DNA from: Bradyrhizobium sp. CSA207
GTDB taxonomy: Bacteria; Pseudomonadota; Alphaproteobacteria; Rhizobiales; Xanthobacteraceae
Assembly (NCBI RefSeq): GCF_029051685.1
Contig: NZ_JAACFT010000014.1
Span: 62,001-126,000, forward strand
Reading direction: 5' to 3'
Length of the DNA: 64,000 nucleotides
Part shown: positions 40,199 through 49,503 of the stretch, piece by piece
How the letters are laid out: each line of letters begins with the position of its first letter
Position numbering within the stretch: position 1 is the stretch's first letter
Program-made: the position numbers and the translations under genes
The notes under the pieces: model-generated
Told to the model about the DNA's origin: nothing
The model's database searches: none
Seen by the model: the letters and a program-made list of their open reading frames with translations, nothing else

Positions 40199-41256
40199 AT
40201 GAGCGTCAAATCCATCGCTGCCCAGCTTGAGGAGAGACGCGGACGCTTTGCATCGTCGCCTCATTTGGCTCGTCCGCAAGCTGGTCATCGCCGTGCATCC
40301 GACTTCGCCGCACTGACGAAGCCGCGGGTGATGATGCTTGCCGTCTTCACCGCGCTCGTCGGAATGAGCATCGCTCCGACTCGACCAGATGTGCTAACCA
40401 CTCTTGCCGCGGTTCTTGCCATCGCCGCCGGGGCTGGATCCGCCGGCGTTCTCAACATGTGGTACGACGCCGATATCGATGCGGTCATGAGCCGCACAGC
40501 GATGCGGCCAATTCCCCTCGGCAAGATCTCCCGGCTAGAGGCGCTTGTCGTTGGACTCGTTCTCGGCGGTCTGGCTGTGGTGGTTCTCGCCTTGGCGACG
40601 AACCTCATGGCAGCCGCATTGCTGGCCGGCACGGTTCTCTTTTATGTCGTCGTGTACACGGCGTGGCTGAAGCGGACGACGCCACATAACATCGTTATCG
40701 GCGGCGCCGCAGGTGCGCTTCCGCCCGTGGTCGGGTGGGTCGCGGCAACCGGACAAATCGGGTTGGAGCCGCTGACGCTGCTCCTCATCATCTTTGGACG
40801 CCGCCGCATTTCTGGGCGCTAGCGCTCAACCGCGCCGATGACTATGCCCGTGCAGGCGTGCCGATGTTGCCGATTGTCGCAGGACGCGCTGCAACAACGC
40901 GCCAGATCCTGATCTACAGCGGCCTTTTGGCTCTCGCCTCGGAGCTGCCCTGGGCGATCGGATTTGCAGGCACGGTGTATGGTGCGATCGCCGCCATCTG
41001 CGGAGCGCTTTTCCTTCTGCTCGCAGTTCAACTGAACAGGAGCATTGGGCCTGATCGCCGCCCTGCTCACAGGCTGTTCGTGTTTTCCATCGCCTACTTG
41101 TTCGTGCTGTTCGCGGCGCTCTTGGTCGATCGTGGCGGCAATTCATCCCCGCTCATGCGTGCCTCGCATGCTGGCCTCGGCATCTCGGTGCATGGCGAGC
41201 TTCTGCCGGAAGCCGCCCGCACCGCGTGGCGCACCATCAACCTCAGCGAGGTCTAA
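40199..41256 (+). pseudogene. ctaB: Protoheme IX farnesyltransferase (CtaB/CyoE), frameshifted
   Basis: This gene makes haem O for the oxidase. The first frame (40199-40822) gives helices 1-5 with the prenyl-diphosphate motif NMWYDADIDAVMSRT. It then slips at 40791-40797 (TCTTTGG). The second frame continues WTPPHFWALALNRADDYARAGVPMLP to 41256, the expected sequence of the second half. One lost T in the TTT run would restore the frame. This may be a sequencing error in a homopolymer or a true lesion. It directly precedes cyoA. Confidence 0.8.
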
Positions 41257-41257
41257 C

Positions 41258-42136
41258 ATGCGATACGGCTTATTGGCTGGCCTCCTTATCGGAGCCATGA
41301 CGCTCAGTGGTTGCACGGAAGGCGTGCTCGATCCGAAAGGGCCGATTGCGCTGGCGGAGCGGCAAATTCTGTTCAACGCGCTTGGTATCATGCTGGCGAT
41401 CGTGATCCCGGTAATCCTTGCGATACTCGGCTTTGCCTTCTGGTTTCGTGCATCGAATGAGCGTGCGCGTTATCGGCCGGATTTCACATATTCCGGACGC
41501 CTGGAGTTGCTGGTCTGGTCCATCCCCGCGATGACGGTGCTCCTGGTCGGCGGCGTCGCATGGATCGGCGCACACGACCTTGATCCGGGCAAGCCGATTA
41601 GCTCAACCGTCAAGCCTGTCAACGTTCAGGTCGTCTCACTCGATTGGAAATGGCTGTTCATCTATCCGGAGCAGGGGCTAGCGAGCGTCAACAAGCTGGT
41701 CGTGCCGGTTGGCACGCCGATCAGCTTCGAGTTGACTTCATCGAGCGTCATGAACAGCTTCTTCGTGCCTCAGCTCGGGAGCCAGATCTACACCATGTCC
41801 GGTATGGCGACGCGCCTCCACCTGCAGGCGGACCATCTCGGAACCTATGCGGGGATATCTGCCATGTTCAGCGGCGACGGCTTTCCCGACATGCGCTTCA
41901 CGGTCGATGCAGTGACAGACGATAGATTCGCACAGTGGGTTCGCCAGGCCCGCGAAACCGGTTCGGCGCTCGATAAGCAGACTTACGCCGACCTGGTCAA
42001 GCCAAGCAAGGCGGTCGCGCCGTTCACCTATCGCGCCGTCGCCCCCGATCTGTTCAGCAGCATCGTAAACGCTGACATGGGTGCGCAAGACTCCTCTCTA
42101 TCAATTTGTTCAACCTCGCAGAGGGCAGAGCGATGA
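41258..42136 (+). CDS. cyoA: Cytochrome o ubiquinol oxidase subunit II
   Basis: A 292-residue membrane lipoprotein. The lipobox LSGC (about 14-17) is followed by two membrane helices and a periplasmic cupredoxin-fold domain (about 110-250). The cupredoxin lacks the CuA ligands (no paired Cys), which marks a quinol rather than cytochrome c oxidase. The start at 41258 comes one base after the ctaB stop. Its stop overlaps the cyoB start (ATGA). It forms part of the periplasmic face of the bo3 complex. Confidence 0.93.
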   Translation: MRYGLLAGLLIGAMTLSGCTEGVLDPKGPIALAERQILFNALGIMLAIVIPVILAILGFAFWFRASNERARYRPDFTYSGRLELLVWSIPAMTVLLVGGVAWIGAHDLDPGKPISSTVKPVNVQVVSLDWKWLFIYPEQGLASVNKLVVPVGTPISFELTSSSVMNSFFVPQLGSQIYTMSGMATRLHLQADHLGTYAGISAMFSGDGFPDMRFTVDAVTDDRFAQWVRQARETGSALDKQTYADLVKPSKAVAPFTYRAVAPDLFSSIVNADMGAQDSSLSICSTSQRAER

Positions 42137-44121
42137 ATCTTCTTGGCAAGCTCGATTGGAACGCGATTCCCCTCCATGAACCGATCATCATGGGCGCAAC
42201 GGGCTTCATGGTCCTCGTCGTGGTGGTTGTTCTCGGATTCATCACGGCGAAGGGAGCCTGGCTCTATCTGTGGCACGAATGGCTCACCTCGGTCGACCAC
42301 AAGCGGATAGGCGCAATGTATTGCATACTGGCGCTCGTCATGATGCTGCGCGGCTTCAGCGATGCAATCATGATCCGCTCGCAGCAGGCGCTCGCAGCCG
42401 GCGGTGCACAGGGTTATCTGCCGCCCGAGCATTTCAATCAGATTTTCTCTGCCCACGGCACGATCATGATCTTGTTCATGGCAATGCCGTTCGTGGTGGG
42501 GCTCATGAACTTCGCGGTGCCGTTGCAACTTGGTGTTCGCGATGTCGCATTCCCTACGCTCAACTCCGTCAGCTTCTGGCTGACTGCGTCGGGCGCGTTG
42601 TTGGTCAACATTTCGCTGGCGGTCGGCGAGTTCTCAAAAGCCACCTGGTGGGGTTATCCCCCCTTGAGCGAAATGCAATATTCGCCCGGCGTCGGCGTCG
42701 ACTACTATCTTTGGTCGCTGCAAATCTCCGGTATCGGCACCTTGCTGGCGGGCATCAACTTCGTCACGACAATCCTCAAACTGCGCGCGCCAGGGATGAG
42801 CTATATGCGCATGCCGGTCTTCTGCTGGACCGCGCTTGCCGCTAACCTGCTCATTGTCGCGGCTTTTCCGGTTCTGACCGCGACGCTCGCGATGCTGGCG
42901 CTCGATCGCTATCTCGGCTTTCACTTCTTCTCGCTCGAAGGCCAGGGCAATCAGATGCTGTACTCCAACCTCTTCTGGGTATGGGGGCACCCCGAAGTCT
43001 ACATCCTGATCCTGCCGGCGTTCGGCGTATTCTCGGAAGTGATGGCGACCTTCTCCGGCAAGCCGTTGTTCGGCTATCGCTCGATGGTGGCCGCGACGAT
43101 GACCATCTGTATCCTCTCCTTCCTTGTCTGGCTGCACCACTTTTTCACAATGGGTGCCAGCGCAAACGTCAACGGCTTCTTCGGCGTCATGAGCATGATC
43201 ATTGCTTTGCCGACGGGCGCGAAAGTCTTCAACTGGCTGTTCACGATGTACGGCGGCCGGGTTCGGTTCTCGGTGCCGGTGCTGTGGTCGATTGGCTTCA
43301 TGGTGACTTTCGTCATCGGCGGCATGACCGGCGTGCTCCTGGCGGTGCCTCCGGCCGACTTCCAGCTGCACAACAGCGTGTTTCTGGTCGCGCACTTCCA
43401 CAACGTCGCCATCGGCGGCGTCGTGTTTGGCGTGATGGCGGGGTACAATTATTGGTTCCCCAAGGCATTCGGGTTCAAGCTCGACGAACGCTGGGGCAAA
43501 GCCTCGTTCTGGTGCTGGCTCGTCGGCTTCTATGTCGCCTTCATGCCGCTCTACGTGCTGGGCCTGATGGGCATGACCCGGCGCATGCAACATTACGACA
43601 ATTTGTCCTGGCAGCCGTGGTTGATAGCGGCGGCCTTCGGCACCGCTATCATCCTGGTCGGCGTCGTTTGCCAAGTCGTGCAACTTGTTGTGTCGATCCG
43701 TAATCGCGAGGAGCTGCGCGACGTGACCGGCGATCCGTGGAACGGTCGTACGCTCGAATGGGCGACAGCGTCTCCGCCGCCGGCATGGAACTTTGCGTTC
43801 CAACCCAAGGTCGCCGGACTGGACGCGTTCTGGAGCAGCAAGAGCCGCGCGCAAGCGACAAAGGACGAGCCGACGCCGACGCGCAAGTACGAGCCCGTCG
43901 AAATGCCGAAGAACAGCGCCACCGGCTTTGTTACCGCCTTCTTCGCTGTCGTCATCGGCTTTGCGCTCATCTGGCACATTTGGTGGCTGGCCATCGTCGG
44001 AGTGTTCGGCGCATTCATGACGTTGCTTGCCTTCTCATTCCGCCGCCACAACGAAATTGAGGTGCCAGCCGAGGAGGTCGCCCGGTTCGTACGATCCCAC
44101 CAGGCAGGAGTTGCAGCATGA
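42133..44121 (+). CDS. cyoB: Cytochrome o ubiquinol oxidase subunit I
   Basis: The 662-residue catalytic subunit. Conserved features are the low-spin haem ligand region (FSAHGTIMILFMAMPF), the His-Tyr crosslink and K-channel helix (VWGHPEVYILILPAFG), the CuB His pair (WLHHFFTMG) and the haem o ligand helix (LVAHFHNVAIGGVVFG). The extra N- and C-terminal helices match the bo3 type. The complex oxidises ubiquinol, reduces oxygen and pumps protons. The ATG at 42133 overlaps the cyoA stop. Confidence 0.96.
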   Translation: MNLLGKLDWNAIPLHEPIIMGATGFMVLVVVVVLGFITAKGAWLYLWHEWLTSVDHKRIGAMYCILALVMMLRGFSDAIMIRSQQALAAGGAQGYLPPEHFNQIFSAHGTIMILFMAMPFVVGLMNFAVPLQLGVRDVAFPTLNSVSFWLTASGALLVNISLAVGEFSKATWWGYPPLSEMQYSPGVGVDYYLWSLQISGIGTLLAGINFVTTILKLRAPGMSYMRMPVFCWTALAANLLIVAAFPVLTATLAMLALDRYLGFHFFSLEGQGNQMLYSNLFWVWGHPEVYILILPAFGVFSEVMATFSGKPLFGYRSMVAATMTICILSFLVWLHHFFTMGASANVNGFFGVMSMIIALPTGAKVFNWLFTMYGGRVRFSVPVLWSIGFMVTFVIGGMTGVLLAVPPADFQLHNSVFLVAHFHNVAIGGVVFGVMAGYNYWFPKAFGFKLDERWGKASFWCWLVGFYVAFMPLYVLGLMGMTRRMQHYDNLSWQPWLIAAAFGTAIILVGVVCQVVQLVVSIRNREELRDVTGDPWNGRTLEWATASPPPAWNFAFQPKVAGLDAFWSSKSRAQATKDEPTPTRKYEPVEMPKNSATGFVTAFFAVVIGFALIWHIWWLAIVGVFGAFMTLLAFSFRRHNEIEVPAEEVARFVRSHQAGVAA

Positions 44122-44750
44122 ATATCGCCGTCGCAATTGACCAGATTCCGCAAGACGAACTGCCAAGTGCGAGTGAGGCGGGACCTGCTCCAAAGAGGAT
44201 CGTGGTCGCCTATGGCTTCTGGATCTTCCTGCTGAGTGACATCATCATGTTTGCCGCGCTGTTCGCGAGCTACGCGGTCCTCGTGCGCTCCACAGCCGGC
44301 GGGCCGACCGGCGCCCAGTTGTTCAATCAGACTACGGTCGCGATTGAAACGGCTTGCCTTCTCGTTTCGAGCTACACCTGCGGACTGATGTCCTTGGCCA
44401 TCAATTCGCGCCGCTACCTCAGGACCTATTTAGGGGCTCTAATCACCTTGGTACTCGGAGCCATGTTTCTTAGCCTCGAGATCCGCGAATTCCTGGGCAT
44501 GATCGCTATCGGTGCGGCGCCGCAGCGGAGCGCCTTTCTGTCCGCATTCTTCACGCTTGTCGGATGTCACGGGCTGCACGTCGCGCTCGGACTGATCTGG
44601 CTGGTCGTGATGATGGTGCAGGTGGCGGTATTCGGATTCGCTGCGAGGGTGCAGCATCGCCTGCTCTGCTTTTCCTTGTTCTGGCACGCGCTCGACATCG
44701 TCTGGGTTGGGGTATTCACGGTGGTCTATCTGATGGGAGTGAGTTCATGA
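44118..44750 (+). CDS. cyoC: Cytochrome o ubiquinol oxidase subunit III
   Basis: A 210-residue protein with five predicted membrane helices; the family signature helix GFWIFLLSDIIMFAALFASY (about 34-53) and the FFTLVGCHGLHVALGLIWL segment are present. It starts on an ATGA overlap with cyoB and ends on one with cyoD, so all four subunits are translationally coupled. Confidence 0.94.
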   Translation: MNIAVAIDQIPQDELPSASEAGPAPKRIVVAYGFWIFLLSDIIMFAALFASYAVLVRSTAGGPTGAQLFNQTTVAIETACLLVSSYTCGLMSLAINSRRYLRTYLGALITLVLGAMFLSLEIREFLGMIAIGAAPQRSAFLSAFFTLVGCHGLHVALGLIWLVVMMVQVAVFGFAARVQHRLLCFSLFWHALDIVWVGVFTVVYLMGVSS

Positions 44751-45142
44751 CCGAAGCTCGACACGAACGCGCACCAGGAGACAGGCCGAGCCGCGAGATG
44801 CACGCATCGGCTCCCTCCGAGCTTCTCGTCTACACGATCGGCCTGTTTGTGGCGGTTCTTCTCACGGCCACGTCGTTCTGGGCTGCAAACACGACGCTGC
44901 TTTGGCCGGGCGGCGTATTCCTCGGGCTCGCTGTCCTCGCCATTGCCCAGATGGGCATTCACCTGGTGTTTTTCCTGCACATCACCAGCGGGCCGGAAAG
45001 CACCAACAACGTACTCGCGCTCGCCTTTGGCGTTCTCATCGTAATCGTCGTGATCGCCGGCACGATGTGGATCGTGGCAGATATGAATACGAACATGATG
45101 ATGCCTTCGGGTGCGCCGATGAGCATGAGGATGCAACATTGA
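44747..45142 (+). CDS. cyoD: Cytochrome o ubiquinol oxidase subunit IV
   Basis: A 131-residue protein with three membrane helices (about 27-46, 54-75 and 85-108), including the conserved QMGIHLVFFLHI segment. The C-terminal tail is Met/His-rich (MNTNMMMPSGAPMSMRMQH), which could bind copper. It is the last gene of the oxidase operon. In E. coli the order is cyoABCDE; here the farnesyltransferase gene is first. Confidence 0.92.
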   Translation: MTEARHERAPGDRPSREMHASAPSELLVYTIGLFVAVLLTATSFWAANTTLLWPGGVFLGLAVLAIAQMGIHLVFFLHITSGPESTNNVLALAFGVLIVIVVIAGTMWIVADMNTNMMMPSGAPMSMRMQH

Positions 45143-45206
45143 AAGAGCTTGAGCCAAGACGCTACGTCGCGAGCTTGGCGATCGGATGGAGTGCGGAGAA
45201 TTTCCG

Positions 45207-46121
45207 ATGGATGGAATGATGACCGAGGCTTATGGACACCGGCTTGGCGAGCGAGCGCGAGTCGAAAACGCGCCTGCGATCGTTTCCCGAGCATTGCGCA
45301 ACGCTGATATGGCTGTCACCGAGGTTCGATGCGATAATCCACGGCCGGGATTGAGCGGTCCGATTCGACCGGAAGATGCGTTCCTCGTCTCCGTGCAACT
45401 CCGCGATTTTCCCCATCGCGAATACTGGTCGGATGGCCGACGAGCGTCAGTGTGCGATCTGCGGGCTGGCGAGACGTCACTCCATGACCTGAGGCGAGAT
45501 CCTGTCACTCTCCTCGACAAGCCCTATCACTCTCTGGTCGTTTATCTGCCGCGTGCGGTGCTGGACGCGATCGCTGACGAGGCCAACGCACCGCGAATTC
45601 GCGATCTGAACTATAAGCCCGGTGTGGGCGTCAACGACGTTATGATGTCCAGCCTCGGGAGCTTGCTGCTGCCCGCCCTCAGACATCCCGACCAGGCCAA
45701 CCCCTTGTTCGTCGATCACGTTCTGCTGGCGGTTGTGGCGCATGTCGCTCAGACCTATGGAGGCATGCGGCCAATGTCACGGCCGGTCCAGGGTGGGCTT
45801 GCGCCATGGCAGGAGCGGCGCGCGAAGGAGCTGATCGACGCCAACCTGGGTGGTGTGCCGGTGGAGGAGTTGGCTCGGGAATGCGGGTTCTCCAAGGCCC
45901 ATTTTTCGCGCGCGTTTAGCCAATCCGTAGGAATGGCGCCGCACCGATGGCTCATGAAGCGCCGCATTGAGGTGGCAAAGGAAACGCTGCGCGACGGGAA
46001 GCTGTCGATATCTGATGTGGCCGCGGCCTGCGGCTTCTGCGACCAAAGCCACCTCACGCGGGCTTTCACAGGGATGGTTGGCGTAAGTCCGCGCGTGTGG
46101 CGCCGGGCTCTCGAACAGTAG
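45207..46121 (+). CDS. AraC-family transcriptional regulator
   Basis: A 304-residue regulator with an N-terminal ligand-binding domain (about 50-180) and a C-terminal double helix-turn-helix (about 205-302; VEELARECGFSKAHFSRAFSQSVG and ISDVAAACGFCDQSHLTRAFTGMVG). The start at 45207 is supported by GGAGAA 8 bases upstream. It lies 64 bases after the oxidase operon and just before an SDR gene in the same orientation, a common AraC-SDR pairing, so it probably controlled that gene. Confidence 0.88.
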   Translation: MDGMMTEAYGHRLGERARVENAPAIVSRALRNADMAVTEVRCDNPRPGLSGPIRPEDAFLVSVQLRDFPHREYWSDGRRASVCDLRAGETSLHDLRRDPVTLLDKPYHSLVVYLPRAVLDAIADEANAPRIRDLNYKPGVGVNDVMMSSLGSLLLPALRHPDQANPLFVDHVLLAVVAHVAQTYGGMRPMSRPVQGGLAPWQERRAKELIDANLGGVPVEELARECGFSKAHFSRAFSQSVGMAPHRWLMKRRIEVAKETLRDGKLSISDVAAACGFCDQSHLTRAFTGMVGVSPRVWRRALEQ

Positions 46122-46304
46122 ACCGGCACAATGAACCGGGCGCGGTGGGACGAGCGTGCCAGCTACGACACTCTCATTCAATGGAAAGGTTCCGCGTTAC
46201 TGTCGCGGTCCAGGATAATCGCCACGCGATGAGGCCCATCGATGAGGCGATCAGAAGGCCCGAGGCCGCCGGACGGGGCGCACGTAAACTGCTACATCGG
46301 AACA

Positions 46305-47215
46305 ATGGCACGGTTCACCACCCACTTTGGATTCCAATCGACGGCGGCGGAAGTCATCGCGGGCGTCGATCTGACCGGACGAAAAGCGATCGTCACTGGC
46401 GGCGCGGCGGGTGTCGGCGCTGCGACTGTGCGTGCCTTGGCCGGTGCAGGCGCCGCCGTGACGATGGCGGTGCGGCGCGTGGACGTCGCTGAACCGGTCG
46501 CCGCCGAACTGCGCCGGTCGACGAGCAACCAGGCCATCGACATAATGCCCCTTGATCTGTCGGATCTCAGGTCCGTCAAGGCTTTCACCGATGCCTGGGA
46601 GGGCCCACTCGACATCCTGGTCAACAACGCCGGCATCATGGCGGTGCCGGAGCTCGAAAGGACGCCGCAGGGCTTCGAACTTCAGTTCGGCACCAACTTC
46701 CTCGGACACTTCGCGCTCACCATCGGTTTGCACACAGCCCTTGCTGCAGCGAACGGCGCCCGAGTCGTATCGGTAAGCTCTACCGGCCATCTGTTCTCGC
46801 CGGTTGTTTTTGATGATCTGAATTTCGACTTCGTCCCCTACACGCCAATCGGCGCCTACGGCCAGTCCAAGACTGCTGCCGCCCTCTTGGCCGTCGGCAT
46901 CACCCAGCGTTGGGCAGATAACGGCATTCGTTCGAATACGCTCCACCCGGGAGCAATAGCGACGGGGCTGCAGAAGTATACGGGTGGCCGCCTCCCGATC
47001 GGCGTAAGACGCTGGAGCAAGGGGCCTCCACGTCGGTGTTGCTGGCAGCATCACCTCTTCTTGAGGGCACCAGCGGTCTCTATTTCGAGGACTGCAACGA
47101 GGCTCAGCAGGTCACAAAGCGGCCCAGCGACTTCACGGGTGGGTATGCTGGATATGCGCTCGATCCGGAGAACGCCGAACGGCTGTGGAATTTATCCATG
47201 AAGCTGATTTCGTAG
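46305..47215 (+). pseudogene. Short-chain dehydrogenase/reductase, frameshifted
   Basis: The Rossmann fold is intact: TGGAAGVGAATVRAL (cofactor site), NNAGIMA, Ser in VVSVSSTGH and Tyr/Lys in YGQSKTAA, all in the first frame. Near 46985-47010 the frame slips: the first frame runs into an Arg-rich tail, while the expected C-terminus (TLEQGASTSVLLAASPLLEG, then YFEDCNEAQ) is in another frame and ends with TAG at 47213-47215. The catalytic residues precede the break, but loss of the C-terminal substrate-binding part likely inactivates it. Confidence 0.7.
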
Positions 47216-47403
47216 AAATAAGCCGGCGTACAAACCGCGGTGGACGTCGCAAGGAACCCGCGAGTGCAAACCCTGTGAGCCTTGTAGGGTCTATGTCGGC
47301 TTATGGCCTATCTCGTCAATTAGCTGCGCTGCAGAATTTTGTCGGTATGGGGCATAGCGGACTCGGGCAAGCCGTCCGTCCAGCGAATTTATGGGTTCCC
47401 GGC

Positions 47404-48087
47404 CTAGTCACCCTCGATATGCTCAGTTCGCTGTCGATCGACAGGTTGCGCAGGTTCGTGACGTGATACACGGCCACAATGCAGATCAGGCTCCGAGCCA
47501 GCCAATGCGTCTACGACGACCTCGGCGAGCCAATGAACTGTCCACCCGATGATGGCGCCGAGGATGACTTCGCTGCCGCGATGTAGTGCGACCAGGAGCA
47601 TCGGGACCGACGGTTGCGCAGTCAGCAGAATGATCGGGCAGGTCCACATCGCAACTCGAAGCGTTGGAAGCTCGCGCACGACCAGCGCACAGAGCGCCAC
47701 TGCAATTGCCATCTGGACGGCAGTGGAGATTGCAGTGCGTGAGCCGATCTCGTTCACTGCGACGGTGATGCCGATCCCAAGCAGTGTGCCGAGAATGCGT
47801 CCCGTCAAGGACGAGCGCGTCTCGTGCAATCGTTCTTGCGAAACGATCATTGCCGTCATCGCAGCCCAAAGTCCCTGCAGTCCCAGGAAAAACACCAGCT
47901 CGTAGGCGACCGTCGCTGCTCCGGAGCAACGAAGGATAAAGGCAATCGCGCGAGCGGTCTTGCTTGCCACGGACGCCGCCCGATTCGTCAGCGCGGCAGT
48001 TGGCGAAGATGTCGACGAGCTCGCTGTGGTCGCGGTGAAGCGATCTTCATGAAAAATCTCCGATCGGCTGCACAGCGGATCTGGCAC
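47404..48087 (-). CDS. FUSC-family membrane protein
   Basis: A 227-residue integral membrane protein. After about 45 polar residues there are about six hydrophobic helices (for example GLWAAMTAMIVSQERLHETR, which carries the FUSC signature, and GTLLGIGITVAVNEIG). FUSC proteins export aromatic acids such as fusaric acid or p-hydroxybenzoate, usually with an HlyD adaptor; none is adjacent. It is shorter than full-length members (about 350-700 residues), containing only the membrane half. It reads from a GTG at 48087. Confidence 0.72.
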   Translation of the reverse strand: MPDPLCSRSEIFHEDRFTATTASSSTSSPTAALTNRAASVASKTARAIAFILRCSGAATVAYELVFFLGLQGLWAAMTAMIVSQERLHETRSSLTGRILGTLLGIGITVAVNEIGSRTAISTAVQMAIAVALCALVVRELPTLRVAMWTCPIILLTAQPSVPMLLVALHRGSEVILGAIIGWTVHWLAEVVVDALAGSEPDLHCGRVSRHEPAQPVDRQRTEHIEGD

Positions 48088-48228
48088 GCCGCCGTGGTTT
48101 GTTCAACGTTGGTCGCCGCCATTTTGAGCATGATCAGTCACGATCAAGCCGTCGCGTCCAAGAACGGACCGTCTGGAAAGAGCATTGTGTGTACGCAGCG
48201 ACAAGTGCAGCGCTGCGAAACGGGATGA
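48049..48228 (+). CDS. Small exported hypothetical protein
   Basis: A 59-residue frame starting MKNLRSAAQRIWHAAVVCST, with a signal-like hydrophobic segment (about 14-27) and a short mature part with two Cys (CTQRQVQRCETG). It overlaps the 5' end of the FUSC gene on the opposite strand. Small secreted proteins with this ending are common in Bradyrhizobium, but support here is limited to composition. Confidence 0.3.
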   Translation: MKNLRSAAQRIWHAAVVCSTLVAAILSMISHDQAVASKNGPSGKSIVCTQRQVQRCETG

Positions 48229-48339
48229 AATGCCGTTGCCGGAGCAGCGTGATGAATATCGAGACGACTGACGAAAATGCGGATCGGCCTGGCGTCTTCA
48301 TCGCGCACCGGGCCTCCCTGGCACAGGGAAGCACGCAGA

Positions 48340-48660
48340 ATGGATAATCATATTTCCTGTCCATCGGAGAGCGAGCAGCGAGATATTCGCTGCCGGCGGC
48401 TTCTCTTTCTGTGCTGGCATCGCGGAACGCAGGAAAGCGACCTCATTCTCGGCCCGTTCGCCGAGGGCTCCCTCAAAACCCTGGACAGCAATCAACTCGG
48501 ACGGTTCGAAGCACTGCTCGATTGCACGGACCCGGATCTGTTTGACTGGATCTTCGGCGTCAGCGATCCGCCGCCGGAACATGAACACGACGTGATGCGA
48601 CTACTGCGCAGTTTCTGCACCGAGCGAGATCGTGCATCGCGGCAGATTGGTCGCCACTGA
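48340..48660 (+). CDS. sdhE: Succinate dehydrogenase assembly factor SdhE
   Basis: A 106-residue protein of the SdhE/SDH5 family. It has the RRLLFLCWHRGTQESDLILG motif (about 19-38), the equivalent of the RGxxE FAD-delivery motif, and the DCTDPDLFDWIFG segment (about 61-73). It helps attach FAD to SdhA. Its position 27 bases before sdhC confirms the role; in many alphaproteobacteria sdhE is elsewhere. Confidence 0.85.
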   Translation: MDNHISCPSESEQRDIRCRRLLFLCWHRGTQESDLILGPFAEGSLKTLDSNQLGRFEALLDCTDPDLFDWIFGVSDPPPEHEHDVMRLLRSFCTERDRASRQIGRH

Positions 48661-48686
48661 AATCGGAATATCGACTGGAGCACCCC

Positions 48687-49067
48687 ATGGAACGTCCGTT
48701 ATCGCCCTTCATGTTTCCGACCTGGTATCGCTTCCAGATCACCTCGGCGCTGTCCATCCTTCACCGGCTCACTGGCATTGCGTTGGCAGTAGGTTCAATC
48801 CTGCTCGTCTGGTGGCTGATCAGCGTGGCAGCCGGCGGCGAAGTATTTGCAACCACCCACGCGCTTCTCGCTTCTCCGTTCGGCATCGTGCTGTTGTGCG
48901 GCTGGTCGATCGCCTTCTTTTATCACTTGTGCAATGGCGTTCGTCATTTGGCTTGGGACGCCGGCTACGGCTTTGAAATCAGGAGCGCTGCTCGCAGCGG
49001 CTACGCCGTTCTTGCCGGGACCGTACTGCTGACCGCCATGACCTGGCTCTATGTGTTTCTGGCCTAG
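48687..49067 (+). CDS. sdhC: Succinate dehydrogenase cytochrome b556 subunit
   Basis: A 126-residue protein with three membrane helices. The N-terminal PLSPFMFPTWYRFQITSALS and SILHRLTGIAL motifs bind quinone; FYHLCNGVRHLAWD contains the haem-ligand His. It anchors SdhAB and, with SdhD, holds haem b and the ubiquinone site. Spacing to sdhD is 9 bases. Confidence 0.94.
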   Translation: MERPLSPFMFPTWYRFQITSALSILHRLTGIALAVGSILLVWWLISVAAGGEVFATTHALLASPFGIVLLCGWSIAFFYHLCNGVRHLAWDAGYGFEIRSAARSGYAVLAGTVLLTAMTWLYVFLA

Positions 49068-49076
49068 GAGACTGCG

Positions 49077-49493
49077 ATGACAAAGGCGACCTCCCTATCG
49101 GATACGACTGCACTGCGCGACGAGGTGGTGCCCCGCCAGGTCCGCCAGTTCGGCAGCGCGCGCGATGGACTGCGCGAATGGCGATTGCAGCGCCTGACGG
49201 CGATCGCGCTGATCCCGCTGAGCCTCTATTTCGCAGCGTCGATCCTGTCGATCGCGACCTTGGACCGAAAGACGGCAGCCGACTGGCTTTCTTCGCCTGT
49301 ACCGGCGCTGCTCGTCATCCTCGTCGTTCTTGCGGGGATCATGCATGCGCTGATCGGCGTTCGCTCCGTTGTTCTTGACTACGTGCACACGCGCGCCCGG
49401 CTGCTTGCAGCCGAACTTCTCTTTCGTGCCGTTGCCGTGATCCTCGCAGGCGGCGCTGTGCTCGCAGTCCTCAAACTCTTTCTCGGCCGCTAG
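49077..49493 (+). CDS. sdhD: Succinate dehydrogenase membrane anchor subunit
   Basis: A 138-residue protein with three membrane helices (about 42-60, 72-97 and 112-135). The EWRLQRLTAIALIPL motif before helix 1 and HALIGVRSVVLDYVH (haem/quinone region) mark the SdhD family. It pairs with SdhC. A GGAGAC box precedes sdhA 10 bases downstream. Confidence 0.92.
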   Translation: MTKATSLSDTTALRDEVVPRQVRQFGSARDGLREWRLQRLTAIALIPLSLYFAASILSIATLDRKTAADWLSSPVPALLVILVVLAGIMHALIGVRSVVLDYVHTRARLLAAELLFRAVAVILAGGAVLAVLKLFLGR

Positions 49494-49503
49494 GGAGACC
49501 AGG

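Noticed and set aside
42634..43977. Long open frame on the minus strand opposite cyoB
   Set aside because: It is antisense to a highly conserved oxidase subunit and its product is Arg/His-rich with no domain, as expected of a shadow in GC-rich DNA.
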